From contig NZ_LN868939.1 in the NCBI RefSeq assembly GCF_001182745.1, forward strand, positions 372,001 through 436,000: a stretch of DNA of 64,000 nt. The letters are read 5' to 3'. Positions within the stretch are counted from its first letter, which is position 1. Every line of letters begins with the position of its first letter. The notes under the pieces are model-generated. The model was given only the letters and a program-made list of their open reading frames with translations. It did not search any database and was not told where the DNA came from. The translations under genes and the position numbers were made by a program. Origin of the DNA: Nocardia farcinica (GTDB taxonomy: Bacteria > Actinomycetota > Actinomycetes > Mycobacteriales > Mycobacteriaceae). Positions 1-11,849 of this stretch are shown in pieces.

Positions 1-279
1 GGGCAACTCCGCCCACTCGATCGCGCATTTCATTCCGCAGTGGTCGCGGTGCCGCTGATGTGGATGCAGCACCAGCGCGGGGAAACCGAACTCGTCGACA
101 TGTTCACCGGCTCACTGCGCGAATGCTGCCAGGGCCTCAACGCCAAGCGAGATCTGTTCACCTCCTACGGGCAGATGCTCGTGCACCAGCTCGCGGAGTT
201 CGCGTTCTCTCTCGACTGGGATTACGTCGCCGAATCGATCTCCGACGAACGGTTCTCCCGGTACGCTGTCGCGTCCTGA
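1..279 (+). CDS. C-terminal end of an unrecognised protein, cut by the window start
   Basis: The reading frame is open from base 1, so the GTG at 40 is probably not the start and the gene begins outside the window. The visible 92 residues contain several aromatic residues and a Cys-Cys pair (RECCQG) and end in SRYAVAS. No membrane segment, repeat or catalytic motif is visible. It ends one base before the stop of the convergent pentapeptide-repeat gene. I do not recognise the family. Confidence 0.45.
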   Translation, partial: GQLRPLDRAFHSAVVAVPLMWMQHQRGETELVDMFTGSLRECCQGLNAKRDLFTSYGQMLVHQLAEFAFSLDWDYVAESISDERFSRYAVAS

Positions 280-280
280 G

Positions 281-943
281 TCACCAGTCCACCTCGATGC
301 CGACCTCTCGGGCCAGGCTCTCCGCCAGCCCGAGCAGGTCGTCACCGCGCACATGCGCACCCTTCAACCCGCGCACCCCGCGCACATCGACCATCCGGCA
401 ATCGGCGAACGTGGTGTTGTGCTCGATACTCGCCTGCGAGAACTGGGCACCGGTCAGGTCGCACCCCTCGAACCGGACACTACGGAACCGCACCCGCTGG
501 AAATCGGCTCCCGCAAGGTTGCAGCCGGTGAACACCACTTTCTGAAACTTGCTGCCACGGAACGACGCCAGATCCGCACGGGTGTCCTCCACCGTCACAT
601 CACGCAGCACCCCGTCAGTCAACGACAGTCCGGTCAGACGCGACTGCGCGATGGCCGATTCCAGAAACGATGTCTCGTCGGCACGCAGCCCCGCGAGATC
701 CGATGAGTCGAACACGCAATTGTCGAAAGTCGTACGGGTCAGCGACCCGACAAGCCGGGCGCCGGAGAACTCCGAGGCACTGACCGCGATGACGTCACCA
801 CCCTCGGCTCCGGCCGCACCGCCGGTGTATCTCACGCCGGCCACCGTCAGTTCGTCGCCGAACGCCTCCCCTGGCCCGGCATCGCGTAACGCACCTCCGA
901 GCTTTGGTCGCGCCGGCGTGACCTGCAAGCGTGTGACTGCCAT
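281..943 (-). CDS. Pentapeptide-repeat protein
   Basis: This is a 220-residue protein. Its middle and C-terminal part shows the five-residue periodicity of pentapeptide repeats (A-D/N-L/F-x-x), for example LAGADFQRVRFRSVRFEGC followed by DLTGAQFSQASI. Such repeats fold as a right-handed beta helix. Some members mimic DNA and bind gyrase, but most have no known role and nothing here picks one. The start at 943 is chosen because AGGGGAG lies five bases upstream. A longer in-frame reading to 1138 has a composition unlike a protein and lacks a ribosome site. It is convergent with the truncated gene at 1-279. Confidence 0.8.
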   Translation of the reverse strand: MAVTRLQVTPARPKLGGALRDAGPGEAFGDELTVAGVRYTGGAAGAEGGDVIAVSASEFSGARLVGSLTRTTFDNCVFDSSDLAGLRADETSFLESAIAQSRLTGLSLTDGVLRDVTVEDTRADLASFRGSKFQKVVFTGCNLAGADFQRVRFRSVRFEGCDLTGAQFSQASIEHNTTFADCRMVDVRGVRGLKGAHVRGDDLLGLAESLAREVGIEVDW

Positions 944-1595
944 CGACTCCCCTGTAGACGACGTGGAACAGGCACCGAACCTAGCACGCCGCCGCCCCCT
1001 CCCATCAGGCAATTCACCAGCCTTCTGCCCGTGTCGGACGACGCATCCGACGATCCATAGGAGACAACTCCTCGGTACCCACCGACACGGTGCGGTCCCT
1101 TTCGGGATGTAAGGCAGCGGCAGGTGGTCGAGCCCCAAGGGCGGGGTGGAATTCGGGTTCGGTCAGGGGTGGTTCGACCGGTTCGCCTACGACAATTCGG
1201 CGTTCGCGTTGACGCTGCTGCGGGAAATGGTCGTCACGATGTCCGCGCGGCTGGCGCGGATGCGCGAAGAGACCCTCGATGACCACAAGGCGGATCGCTT
1301 GGAGTTCGTGCGCCGCATCCTGGCCTTTGCCGGCCTCGACAAACCTGCCCGCGATCCCCATCGCCACACCTGGTCGCGCATCGGCCCCGCTATCCGCGTC
1401 CCCTCCTGCACACATCTGCTCATGACCGCGACCTCTCAGCGTCTCGCCTGGCGTGTCGAATACGACCGGGCGATGCTCGCGGCTACCGTCCTGCCTCCGG
1501 AGGGGCGGATAGTGCCGATACCGGCACGGATGCCGCCCACACTACAGAGCAAACAGACAGCAATGATTTGGATCTTGGCCCGGAAGGACAGGCAG
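944..1595. other. Degenerate stretch upstream of the excisionase-like gene
   Basis: No convincing gene is seen. A plus-strand frame is open from 1146 into the excisionase-like gene at 1596. Its first third (around LTLLREMVVTMSARLARMREE) is protein-like and helical, but the later part turns into low-quality sequence. It could be the remnant of another gene of the decayed integrated element that follows. No RNA gene or repeat was found. Confidence 0.35.
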
Positions 1596-1823
1596 ATGTC
1601 TGCTGAACCCAGCGCACACCGGCCGCGACGGCGGGTCACCACGAAAGTCGCTGCAGCGCATATCTGTGTGAACCCCGAAGTGCTACGCCGATGGAACCGG
1701 CATCGCGATCCGTGGCTGCCCCGGCCGCGGAAGGTGGGAAAGGACTTCCGTTGCGACCTCGACGCATTGGATGCGGCGCTGGACGCGCAGGAGGATTCGG
1801 GGATGATTCGACGGATCGACTGA
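1596..1823 (+). CDS. Excisionase-like small DNA-binding protein
   Basis: This is a 75-residue basic protein. The segment VTTKVAAAHICVNPEVLRRW followed by NRHRDPWLPRPRKVGKDFR looks like a winged-helix excisionase or MerR-type HTH: a helix-turn-helix, then a Pro-rich wing with a basic strand. The start at 1596 follows GGAAGGACAG at good distance. Its stop overlaps by one base the start of the integrase pseudogene at 1823, the usual xis-int arrangement of actinobacterial integrative elements. The frame is intact although the integrase is destroyed. Function is inferred from size, composition and position only. Confidence 0.5.
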   Translation: MSAEPSAHRPRRRVTTKVAAAHICVNPEVLRRWNRHRDPWLPRPRKVGKDFRCDLDALDAALDAQEDSGMIRRID

Positions 1824-3000
1824 TGCGGCGCGGCAGACCGGCGCGACCGATCGACGTTCCGGGCAAGGTGATGCTGACCGAACTGCGCCCCGGCATTGGC
1901 AGGCGCGGGTCCTGGTGCGCGACAAGACCGGTAAACGTCGGCAGGTAACGCGCACGTCGCCGCTGAAGCTCGACGCACGCGGGCGACAGGTTCCGGACGC
2001 CCAAGGCTCCCGAGCGACAGATGCTGCACTGGCCGCCGCGACCGCTACTCGGGTGGACGCGGGCGGCGAGCTGTCGGAAAGCACGACTGTTCGGCAATTG
2101 TGGGACGAGTACCAGGGGTACCTCGTCGAACAGAACCGGGCGCCTTCGACGATCGAACGCTATGACGTGATGCAGTGACCTTCAACACAGCGTTCGGTGG
2201 CCGTCTGCTCCTCGAAGTGAGCACATCGTCCGTGGAAGCGTTCCTCGTGGACCTCGGGCGGGCCAAGGGCCCCGGGTCGATGCGCACAGACCGAAACGTC
2301 CTCTCCGGCATGTTCCGCAACGCGGTGCGCGAAGACGCGCTCACGGTGAATCCGGTACGGGAAACCAGCTCGTGCAGAACATCGCGGCCAAGGGCCGGAC
2401 GGGCGGCCCACGAGATGTCACCGTCGAAGAGTGCGCACGATCCTGTCCGCCGTGCGCAGTTCGAAAAGGTCCCTGCCCACGCAAGCTGTCCCGGGCAGAA
2501 CGGACACGAGGCAAGCCGGTGAAGTCGTACACGCCGCCGACCGTCGCCGAGTACTGCGCGAACGCCGACCTGGCCGACTGGGTGACGGTCCTCGCCGGCG
2601 CCGGGCTGCGCCGCAGCCAGATACTCGGGCTGGTGTGGCCGGACATCGACTTGGCGGCGGGCACGCTGCGCACGAGCGGGAAGGTCGTGCGGGTCAAGGC
2701 CAAGGGGCTGGTGCGGATCGGCAACGACGACGACCCGAAGAACCGCAAGGGCGTCATCGCGCTTGCACGATTTCGTCGTACAAGCGCTGACGCAGCGCCG
2801 GAAAGCCCAGGCGGCCGCCAGCTGGCCGCGCCTCCGAGCACGACGGATGCCCTCGACCTGGTGTTTCCGTCCAACGCGGGGACGCTGCGGGACCCGCAGA
2901 ACGTCGGGCACGAATGGCAGCGGGTTCGTGACGCCCTAGGCATCCCCGACGACGTGACCGCGCACCGTGTCCGCAGCGCGGTGGCCACGATCAGCAAGTA
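1823..3000 (+). pseudogene. Tyrosine recombinase (integrase) pseudogene, multiply frameshifted and truncated
   Basis: Pieces of one tyrosine integrase lie in order but in different frames. The first is an N-terminal start near 1823 (frame 2). Then come HWQARVLVRDKTGKRRQV from 1894 (frame 1), a SAM-like core-binding domain with FNTAFGGRLLLEVSTSSVEA near 2178 (frame 3), and TVAEYCANADLADWVTVLAG near 2540 (frame 2) with the catalytic-domain signature LRRSQILGLVWPDIDL. HDFVVQALTQRRKAQAA near 2766 is in frame 3, and LDLVFPSNAGTLRDPQNVGHE near 2853 is back in frame 2. At least five shifts are needed to read it through. The protein stops after HRVRSAVATI, where the frame meets the tRNA-Thr 3' end, so the second catalytic His/Arg box and the nucleophilic Tyr are missing. 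It cannot be functional. Confidence 0.88.
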
Positions 3001-3076
3001 TGGAGCCGCCTGGGGGAATCGAACCCCCGACCTTTTCATTACGAGTGAAGCGCTCTACCGACTGAGCTAAGGCGGC
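3001..3076 (-). tRNA. tRNA-Thr (anticodon CGU)
   Basis: The complement folds as a full cloverleaf. The acceptor stem is GCCGCCT paired with AGGCGGC. The D arm begins TAGCTCAGTCGGTAGAGC, the anticodon loop is ACTCGTAAT (CGU, reading ACG Thr codons), and the T arm is GGGGGTTCGATTCCCCC. A discriminator U and an encoded CCA end at 3001. The integrase pseudogene abuts the 3' end, marking this as the attachment site of the lost element. Confidence 0.97.
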
Positions 3077-3133
3077 GTGCCTTCCGGCGTCGCGAGTCTA
3101 TCGTCTCCGGCGCCGGATCGCGAAAACGGGTGG

Positions 3134-4365
3134 TCAGCCGGATTGGGCGGCGATGAGGGTGGCGACCATGGCGGCGACGGCGAAGCGGGGTTTGACGTTG
3201 AGGTCGAGGGCTTCGCGGCAGGCCAGCACGGCGTCGATGGAGCGGAGCAGGCCCTCGGGGGGCACGCGGTCGGCGAGGTCGTGGATCTGCTCGGTCATGT
3301 CGGGGTGGGTGAGGGTGACCGCGTCGGCGTCGTGGGCGGCGAAGCGGACGGCGAGGGCGTCCCGGTAGAGACCGGCGACGTCGATGAGGGCACGGTCGAG
3401 GGCGTCGCGGCCGGTGCGGGTGGCGCGGGACTTCTGCCTGCGTTCGAGCTCCTTGAGCACGCCCGCCGAGCCGCGGGTGGCGCTCGCGGCGCCCTTGCCG
3501 GTGCCACCCGCACCGAGGGCGGTGGCGAGTTCCTCGCGTTCACGTTCGTCGCGTTCGGCGCTCATCTCCTTGGCTTCGTCGTCGGCGGCCTTGACCAGCT
3601 CGTCGGCGGCGGCGTAGGCAGCGCCGGGACGGGCGGCCGCCGCGGCCAGGGCCAGCGCGCGCTGCCGGCGTTCGCGGGCGTGGGCGTCGGTGGCCAGGCG
3701 GCGGGCCCGGCCGACGTGCCCCCGCTGACCGACGCCGCCCACTCGGCGGTCTTCGCGTCCAGGCCGTCGCGTTCCCGCAGGACGGTGGCGATCGCGGCGA
3801 CCGAGGGCGTCACCAGGTGCACGTGCCGACAACGCGAGCGCAACGTGACGGAGATGTCCTCGGGATCGACCGACGGCGCGCACAGCAGGAACACCGTGCG
3901 TTCCGGCGGCTCCTCCACCACCTTCAACAGCACATTGCCGGCCGCCTCGGTGAGCCGGTCGGCGTCCTCGATGACGACCACCTGCCACCGTCCGGTGCTG
4001 GGCCTGCGCGAGGCGATCTGCACGATCTCGCGCATCTCCTTGGTGCTGATGCTCAGTCCCTCGGGCACCACCCGTCGCACGTCGCCGTGGGTGCCCGCCA
4101 TCGTGGTGGTGCACGCGTGACAGCGGCCGCAACCGGGCGTGCCCGGGTCGGTGCACTGCAGGGCCGCGGCGAAGCACAGCGCGGCGACGGAACGCCCGGA
4201 ACCGGGCGGGCCGGTGAACAGCCAGGAGTGCGTCATCGCCCCCTCGACGGAACCCGCGCGCGCCGCGACCGCCGCGGCCGTCAACTCGGACTCGACCGCG
4301 TCCTGGCCGACCAACCGATCGAAGACACCCGCCACGTCTGACACCCTAACCGCAGGCTCGGACAC
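3134..4365 (-). pseudogene. holB: DNA polymerase III delta-prime subunit, with one frameshift
   Basis: This is the clamp-loader subunit that helps place the beta sliding clamp on DNA. The first part, from GTG 4365, has the AAA+ signatures LVGQDAVESEL, the P-loop variant GPPGSGRS, a zinc-type cluster CGRCHAC, LLKVVEEPPE and the SRC motif in LRSRCRHVHL. The C-terminal collar domain (from GHVGRARRLATDAHARERRQ to TLIAAQSG) continues in another frame ending at 3134. The break is at a run of five C at 3719-3723. One more C restores a 410-residue protein of normal family length. The gene is 15 bases downstream of topA and probably in its operon. Because delta-prime is normally essential, a sequence error is more likely than a null allele. 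Confidence 0.9.
3719..3723. other. C5 homopolymer at the delta-prime frameshift
   Basis: Insertion of a single C here joins the two frames of the clamp-loader gene exactly at the Ser-Gly-Gly-His junction expected from the family. Confidence 0.8.
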
Positions 4366-4380
4366 CGGCGCCGAGCCGAC

Positions 4381-7326
<2,946 letters not shown>

Positions 7327-7641
7327 CTTTCCTTCTCGACCCGCGCGACGCGCTGTTCGCGTGTGGTGCGCGGCTGGGGCAAGCGGCGACGAGGAACATC
7401 GCTACCAGAGACGTTTATACCTTGAGGACGGCAGCGGTCGAGCGCTTGCGACCCGAACCACCGAGCGTACGTGATGGCAGATGGTAGTTCGGACCCGCCC
7501 GTCGGGCGGCATGTCACCGCCCGCGGCGCCGTCCCGGGCGCGCTCGGCGGACCGCGCGTTGTCGGCAGCGGTTCGGCGGGGGCCGATCGGCGCTGCGGCG
7601 CGGGCGGGCGCCCGGTGTCACGTCCCTACCCCGGATACAGC
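7327..7641. promoter_or_regulatory. topA upstream region
   Basis: No gene is seen in about 315 bases. On the minus strand, TATAAA at 7414-7419 is a fair -10 box for topA, giving a leader of about 80 bases. No clear -35 was found. The stretch 7480-7620 is GC-rich and shows nothing else. Confidence 0.3.
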
Positions 7642-7676
7642 TCGTCCCTCATCCCGATGCCGGTGATGAGGGACGA
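7642..7676 (-). terminator. Hairpin downstream of cspA
   Basis: A perfect 12-bp inverted repeat, TCGTCCCTCATC at 7642-7653 and its complement at 7665-7676, with an 11-base loop. It lies 19 bases past the cspA stop. There is no U-run, as is common for actinobacterial terminators. Confidence 0.6.
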
Positions 7677-7694
7677 AGCTGGAATCGGGCGTGC

Positions 7695-7901
7695 TCAGCT
7701 GAGCGCGCGCACTCCGGTGGCCTGCGGGCCCTTGGTGCCCTGGCCGACCTCGAACTCGACCTTCTGGTTCTCCTCGAGGGTGCGGAAGCCCGACCCCTGG
7801 ATCTCGGAGTAGTGGACGAAGACGTCAGCCGAGCCGTCCTCGGGCGCGATGAAGCCGAACCCCTTCTCCGCGTTGAACCACTTCACAGTTCCCTGTGCCA
7901 T
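7695..7901 (-). CDS. cspA: Cold-shock protein, CspA family
   Basis: This 68-residue single cold-shock domain binds single-stranded RNA and DNA and acts as an RNA chaperone. Both nucleic-acid-binding motifs are present: KGFGFI (RNP1) and VFVHY (RNP2). It starts [18 protein letters not shown], almost the family consensus. A strong ribosome site GAAGGAAC lies just upstream of ATG 7901. It sits between topA and the divergent helicase gene, as in mycobacteria. Confidence 0.96.
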   Translation of the reverse strand: MAQGTVKWFNAEKGFGFIAPEDGSADVFVHYSEIQGSGFRTLEENQKVEFEVGQGTKGPQATGVRALS

Positions 7902-8353
7902 TATGTTCCTTCTCTTTTCTTACCGGAACGGCGGACAACTGGGTTCGTCCACCGGGTCCGTTCCGACCGCTGTACTCTTGGTTCCCCCTGCAAGGAAAGC
8001 ACCAAGCACACCGTTCGCAACATCGATCCTGCTGACGGTTTGGACTTTCGATCCGTCCCTCGAACACAGAAGCTTGCGACCAGGAACCAGTGAACCATGT
8101 CTTCGAGCAATTCAACAGTCGAGTTACCGACAATTTGCAAAAAACTTGATCTTGCGAATGCGCAGGTGAGGGAGAGAATGCTCGAATCCAGACTTCGGGT
8201 CGGTTTGCCATCGGATAACCGGGTAGTAGTTCGGCAAACATGGTGTGACCCAGGTCGCTATTTGGTATCGAAAACACTGGTCACGCGTCCGAACTACGCA
8301 CGTTTCACACTTCGCGAGCCTCTCGCGGCCGCGTCGTGGTGACAGGAGCGGAC
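7902..8353. promoter_or_regulatory. Divergent promoter region between cspA and the helicase gene
   Basis: About 450 bases without a supported gene, clearly more AT-rich than the surroundings around 8030-8260. It should hold the cspA promoter and a long cspA leader, as is usual for cold-shock genes, and the helicase promoter. I could not fix a convincing -10/-35 pair. Confidence 0.4.
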
Positions 8354-10741
8354 ATGGGGGACGCCGCAGGCGCCGATCCGGCCCTCGGCTACGGGCGATC
8401 GTTGCTGAATCGTGTCCAACGGGGCGGTCCTGATCGCAGGCTCACCCACGCCGTCGACCTGCCCGCGCGGCCTGCCGAGACCACCGAGTGGCCCGCGTGG
8501 GTCCACCCCGACGTCATCGCGGCCCTGGACACGTACGGCATCGGCGCACCGTGGACACACCAGACCCGCACCGCGGAGCTGGCCGCGGGCGGGCAGCACG
8601 TCGTGGTCAGTACCGGCACCGCGTCCGGGAAATCGCTGGGATACCAGCTACCGGTGCTCACGGCGCTGCGGGAGGACCCGCGGGCGACCGCCCTGTACCT
8701 CGCGCCGACCAAGGCGCTGGGTGCCGACCAGCTGCGCGCCCTCGGCGAACTCACCCACGAGGGCCCGTTGCGCGAGGTCCACCCGGCCACCTACGACGGC
8801 GACACCCCGGCCGAGATCCGGCAATGGGTGCGCGACAACGCTCGCTGGATATTCACCAACCCGGACATGCTGCACGTCGGCATGCTGCGGTCGCATCAGC
8901 GGTGGGCGCGGGTGTTTCGCAGACTCCGCTACGTCGTGGTCGACGAATGCCATGCCTACCGGGGCGTCTTCGGTTCACACGTGGCACTGGTGCTGCGCAG
9001 GCTGCGCCGCGTCGCCGCGCACTACGGCGCCGATCCGGTGTTCGTGCTCTGCTCGGCCACCACGGCCGATCCGGCGGCGGCCGCGTCGCGGCTGATCGGC
9101 GCGCCGTGCGTGGCGGTGACCGAGGACGGATCGCCGCGCGGCGCGCGCACCGTAGCGCTCTGGGAACCGCCGCTCACCGCCGCGACCGGCGAAAACGGTG
9201 CACCCGTTCGGCGCTCGGCGACGATCGAGGCGGCGCGCATCATGGCCGACCTGGTGGTCGAGGGCGCGCGGACGCTGACGTTCGTGCGGTCGCGCCGCGG
9301 CGCCGAACTGGCCGCGCGGGAGGCCCGCGGACTACTGGGCGAGGTCGATCCACGGCTGACCGAGCGCGTGGCCGCCTACCGAGCCGGCTACCTGGCCGAG
9401 GACCGGCGCGAACTCGAGGCGGCGTTGTCCGACGGCAGGCTGCTCGGCGCGGCGACGACCAACGCGCTGGAACTGGGCGTCGACATCGCGGGCCTGGACG
9501 CCGTTGTCATCTCGGGTTTCCCCGGCACCGTGGCCTCGTTCTGGCAGCAGGCGGGCCGCGCGGGCCGGCGTAGCCAAGGGTCGTTGGTGCTGCTCGTGGC
9601 CACCGACGACCCCCTCGACACGTACCTCGTCCATCACCCCGACGCGCTGCTGGACAAGCCCGTCGAGGCCACCATCACCGACCCCACCAACCCCTACGTG
9701 CTGGGCCCCCAGCTGCTGTGCGCGGCCGCCGAACTCCCGCTGACCGATGCCGAAGCCGAGGAGCTCGGCGCCACCCGAGTCCTCGCCGACCTGGCCGCGC
9801 AGGGCCGGATCAGGCGCCGGGTCGCGCCGCGGACCGGCGCAGGCCGCTGGCACATCACCGCGCACACCCATCCACACGACGACGTGGACGTGCGCGGCGG
9901 CATCGGCGCCCCCGTGGCCATCGTGGACGGCGAGACCGGCCGTCTGCTCGGCACCGCGGATGCCGGTCGGGCCCCGGCCACCCTGCACCCCGGCGCCGTC
10001 CACCTGCACCAGGGTGAGACCTTCGTGGTGGACGAACTCGACCTCACCGACGGCGTCGCCTTCGTCCACGCAGCCGACCCCGGCTGGACCACCAGCGCAC
10101 GCAAGCTCACCTCACTCACCGTCGAATCGGTACTGGCCGAGCGCCACCACGGCGGCGTGACCAGCGCCTTCGCTCAGGTGTGCGTCACCAGCCAGGTGAT
10201 CGGCTATCTACGGACGCTGCCCACCGGCGAGGTCATGGACATGGTCGAACTCGATCTACCCGCCCAGACCCTGCCCACCAAAGCCGTCTTCTACACCGTC
10301 ACCCCCGATCTGCTGGCCGAAGCGGGCATCGACGCCCGCCGCGTCCCGGGGGCGCTGCACGCCGCCGAGCACGCCGCGATCGGCCTGTTGCCGCTGGTCG
10401 CCACCTGCGACCGCTGGGACATCGGTGGCGTCTCCACGGCCGAACACCCCGACACCGGCCTGCCCACCGTCTTCGTCTACGACGGCCAGCCCGGCGGCGC
10501 CGGATTCGCCGAGCGCGGCTTCGCCCAGCTGCGCCGCTGGCTGGCGGCGACCCTCGCCGCCATCGAGTCCTGCCGCTGCGCCACCGGGTGCCCGTCGTGC
10601 GTGCAGTCCCCCAAGTGCGGCAACGGCAACAACCCGCTGGACAAGGACGGCGCCGCCCGGCTGCTGCGGGCCGTCCTCGGCGCACTCGACCGCACGTCGG
10701 CGGCGGTCGGCGCAGGTCAAGGCGCAGATCTCACGCCGTGA
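8354..10741 (+). CDS. DEAD/DEAH helicase with DUF1998 domain (MrfA/Hrq1-like)
   Basis: This 795-residue superfamily 2 helicase has motif I TGTASGKS, motif II in VVVDECHAY (DECH), motif III as CSATT, and motifs V and VI as TTNALELGVDIAGLD and QQAGRAGR. The C-terminal DUF1998 part ends in a four-cysteine signature, CRCATGCPSCVQSPKCGNGN. In Bacillus MrfA these features belong to a helicase that works with an exonuclease in UvrA-independent repair of mitomycin damage; the Mycobacterium counterpart is Rv3649. The repair role here is inferred from that family. The start at 8354 follows AGGAG at five bases; an earlier in-frame GTG at 8336 lacks a site. Confidence 0.9.
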   Translation: MGDAAGADPALGYGRSLLNRVQRGGPDRRLTHAVDLPARPAETTEWPAWVHPDVIAALDTYGIGAPWTHQTRTAELAAGGQHVVVSTGTASGKSLGYQLPVLTALREDPRATALYLAPTKALGADQLRALGELTHEGPLREVHPATYDGDTPAEIRQWVRDNARWIFTNPDMLHVGMLRSHQRWARVFRRLRYVVVDECHAYRGVFGSHVALVLRRLRRVAAHYGADPVFVLCSATTADPAAAASRLIGAPCVAVTEDGSPRGARTVALWEPPLTAATGENGAPVRRSATIEAARIMADLVVEGARTLTFVRSRRGAELAAREARGLLGEVDPRLTERVAAYRAGYLAEDRRELEAALSDGRLLGAATTNALELGVDIAGLDAVVISGFPGTVASFWQQAGRAGRRSQGSLVLLVATDDPLDTYLVHHPDALLDKPVEATITDPTNPYVLGPQLLCAAAELPLTDAEAEELGATRVLADLAAQGRIRRRVAPRTGAGRWHITAHTHPHDDVDVRGGIGAPVAIVDGETGRLLGTADAGRAPATLHPGAVHLHQGETFVVDELDLTDGVAFVHAADPGWTTSARKLTSLTVESVLAERHHGGVTSAFAQVCVTSQVIGYLRTLPTGEVMDMVELDLPAQTLPTKAVFYTVTPDLLAEAGIDARRVPGALHAAEHAAIGLLPLVATCDRWDIGGVSTAEHPDTGLPTVFVYDGQPGGAGFAERGFAQLRRWLAATLAAIESCRCATGCPSCVQSPKCGNGNNPLDKDGAARLLRAVLGALDRTSAAVGAGQGADLTP

Positions 10742-11024
10742 CCTGCCCGTCCCCGCGACGTGACCACGCCGCCACTTCCGAGCCGGTGACCGGACGGCAG
10801 CTGCGTAGCCGGCACGCTGCCGCCGACGCTCGTGTGCGTCCGAATAAAGAGGATTCGTTTCATGTTAACTACGGCATTGCGGCGGGCCGATACCGCGAAC
10901 ACCGCGCACGTGAATTGAATTACCGAGAATCTTCGGGAATAGATACCTCATCGTAATTATCAACTCATCGGTATTCCCGAATTCGTCGGCGTCGAACACC
11001 CACTGTGGAACGTTTACATACCGG
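10742..11024. other. Intergenic region between the convergent helicase and Tad genes
   Basis: The stretch 10860-11000 is AT-rich for this genome. TCGGGAATA at 10933-10941 is complementary to 10972-10980 around a 30-base loop and may help termination. An 18-codon frame at 10862-10918 follows AAAGAGG but has no other support. No clear gene is present. Confidence 0.35.
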
Positions 11025-11387
11025 TCAGTCTTCCTGTTCCGCCGGACCTGCCCGGGCACTCGCTCGGACAGTCCGCGCACCCGCCGCGCCCATTCGGACA
11101 ATCCGCTCCACCGACACCGTGACGTCCCACCGCATCACCTCGCACTCGCTCACCAGCGCCCCCATCCGACGCACCACCGCTTCGGCCGCGGCGCAGGCCT
11201 CGTCCGCCCCTGCCTGCAGCGCGCCCGCCCCGGCCAACGCACCGAGATCGGCGGCGGCCTGAACACGGTGACGCGCGACGACCACCGTGCCGACCTGCGC
11301 GATCAGCAGCGTCACCGCGATCAGCCCGACGAGCGCCACACACGCGAACACCGTGGCGCCACCCTCCTCACCACCCCGCCCGTACAC
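11025..11387 (-). CDS. TadE/TadG-like membrane protein (Rv3655c/Rv3654c type)
   Basis: This 120-residue protein starts GGEEGGATVFACVALVGLIA, with one N-terminal membrane helix (about residues 11-35) followed by RHRVQAAADLGALAGAGALQ. That pattern is typical of the helicase/secretion-neighbourhood TadE-like family: pseudopilin-like proteins with a short cytoplasmic leader and an E/AADLAALA helix. It is probably an exported minor pilin or assembly protein of the Tad apparatus encoded upstream. It follows the TadE gene by three bases and is the last gene of the operon. Confidence 0.8.
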   Translation of the reverse strand: MYGRGGEEGGATVFACVALVGLIAVTLLIAQVGTVVVARHRVQAAADLGALAGAGALQAGADEACAAAEAVVRRMGALVSECEVMRWDVTVSVERIVRMGAAGARTVRASARAGPAEQED

Positions 11388-11390
11388 GGT

Positions 11391-11849
11391 CTACTGCCCC
11401 GGTTCCCGGGCGGCGACGGCTTCCCCGCGTAACCGCAGTGGCAACAGCGGCGCGCGAGCCGACACGACCGCGACGACGAAGTCGCCGTCCCGCCGGATCG
11501 CGATATCGGCGCCCGGCGGCGCGACGCGCTCGGCGGCAGCCCTGGCATCGACCGGGTCACCCCGCGCCTCCAGCCGCGCCGCCTCTCGCGCGGCGTCCAC
11601 GCAGCGCACCTGCGTCGAGGCCGCGAGCAAGGCCCCGACACACACGACGACCACCACCATGATCGCCGCCAACGCGATCGCGGCCTCCACCGTGACGGCC
11701 CCGCACTCGTCCCCGACCACGCGGCGACCGCATCGCCGCGCCTCTCGACCACCGACCGGCCCCACCGCGTCGTCGGCAAGCGGCCCCGACCCACGATCAG
11801 CGACCGAGCGCACCGCGTGGTCGTCGTCCACCCACACCCCCTGGCACAT
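11391..11849 (-). CDS. TadE-family minor pilin
   Basis: This is a 152-residue protein. After an Arg/Asp-rich N-terminal tail of about 48 residues comes DECGAVTVEAAIALAAIMVV and a hydrophobic helix. The G-x-V-T-V-E-A segment is the TadE form of a prepilin-like processing site with Glu at +5. The rest (STQVRCVDAAREAARLEARG) matches the VDAAREAAR helix of TadE proteins. ATG 11849 is chosen because AAAGGGGGTG precedes it; an upstream extension to 11975 runs into low-complexity sequence. It should act with the TadA/B/C genes upstream. Confidence 0.82.
   Translation of the reverse strand: MCQGVWVDDDHAVRSVADRGSGPLADDAVGPVGGREARRCGRRVVGDECGAVTVEAAIALAAIMVVVVVCVGALLAASTQVRCVDAAREAARLEARGDPVDARAAAERVAPPGADIAIRRDGDFVVAVVSARAPLLPLRLRGEAVAAREPGQ

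Noticed and set aside
10862..10918. 18-codon frame after AAAGAGG
   Set aside because: Too short and without homology or context; noted only as a weak possibility in the intergenic entry.
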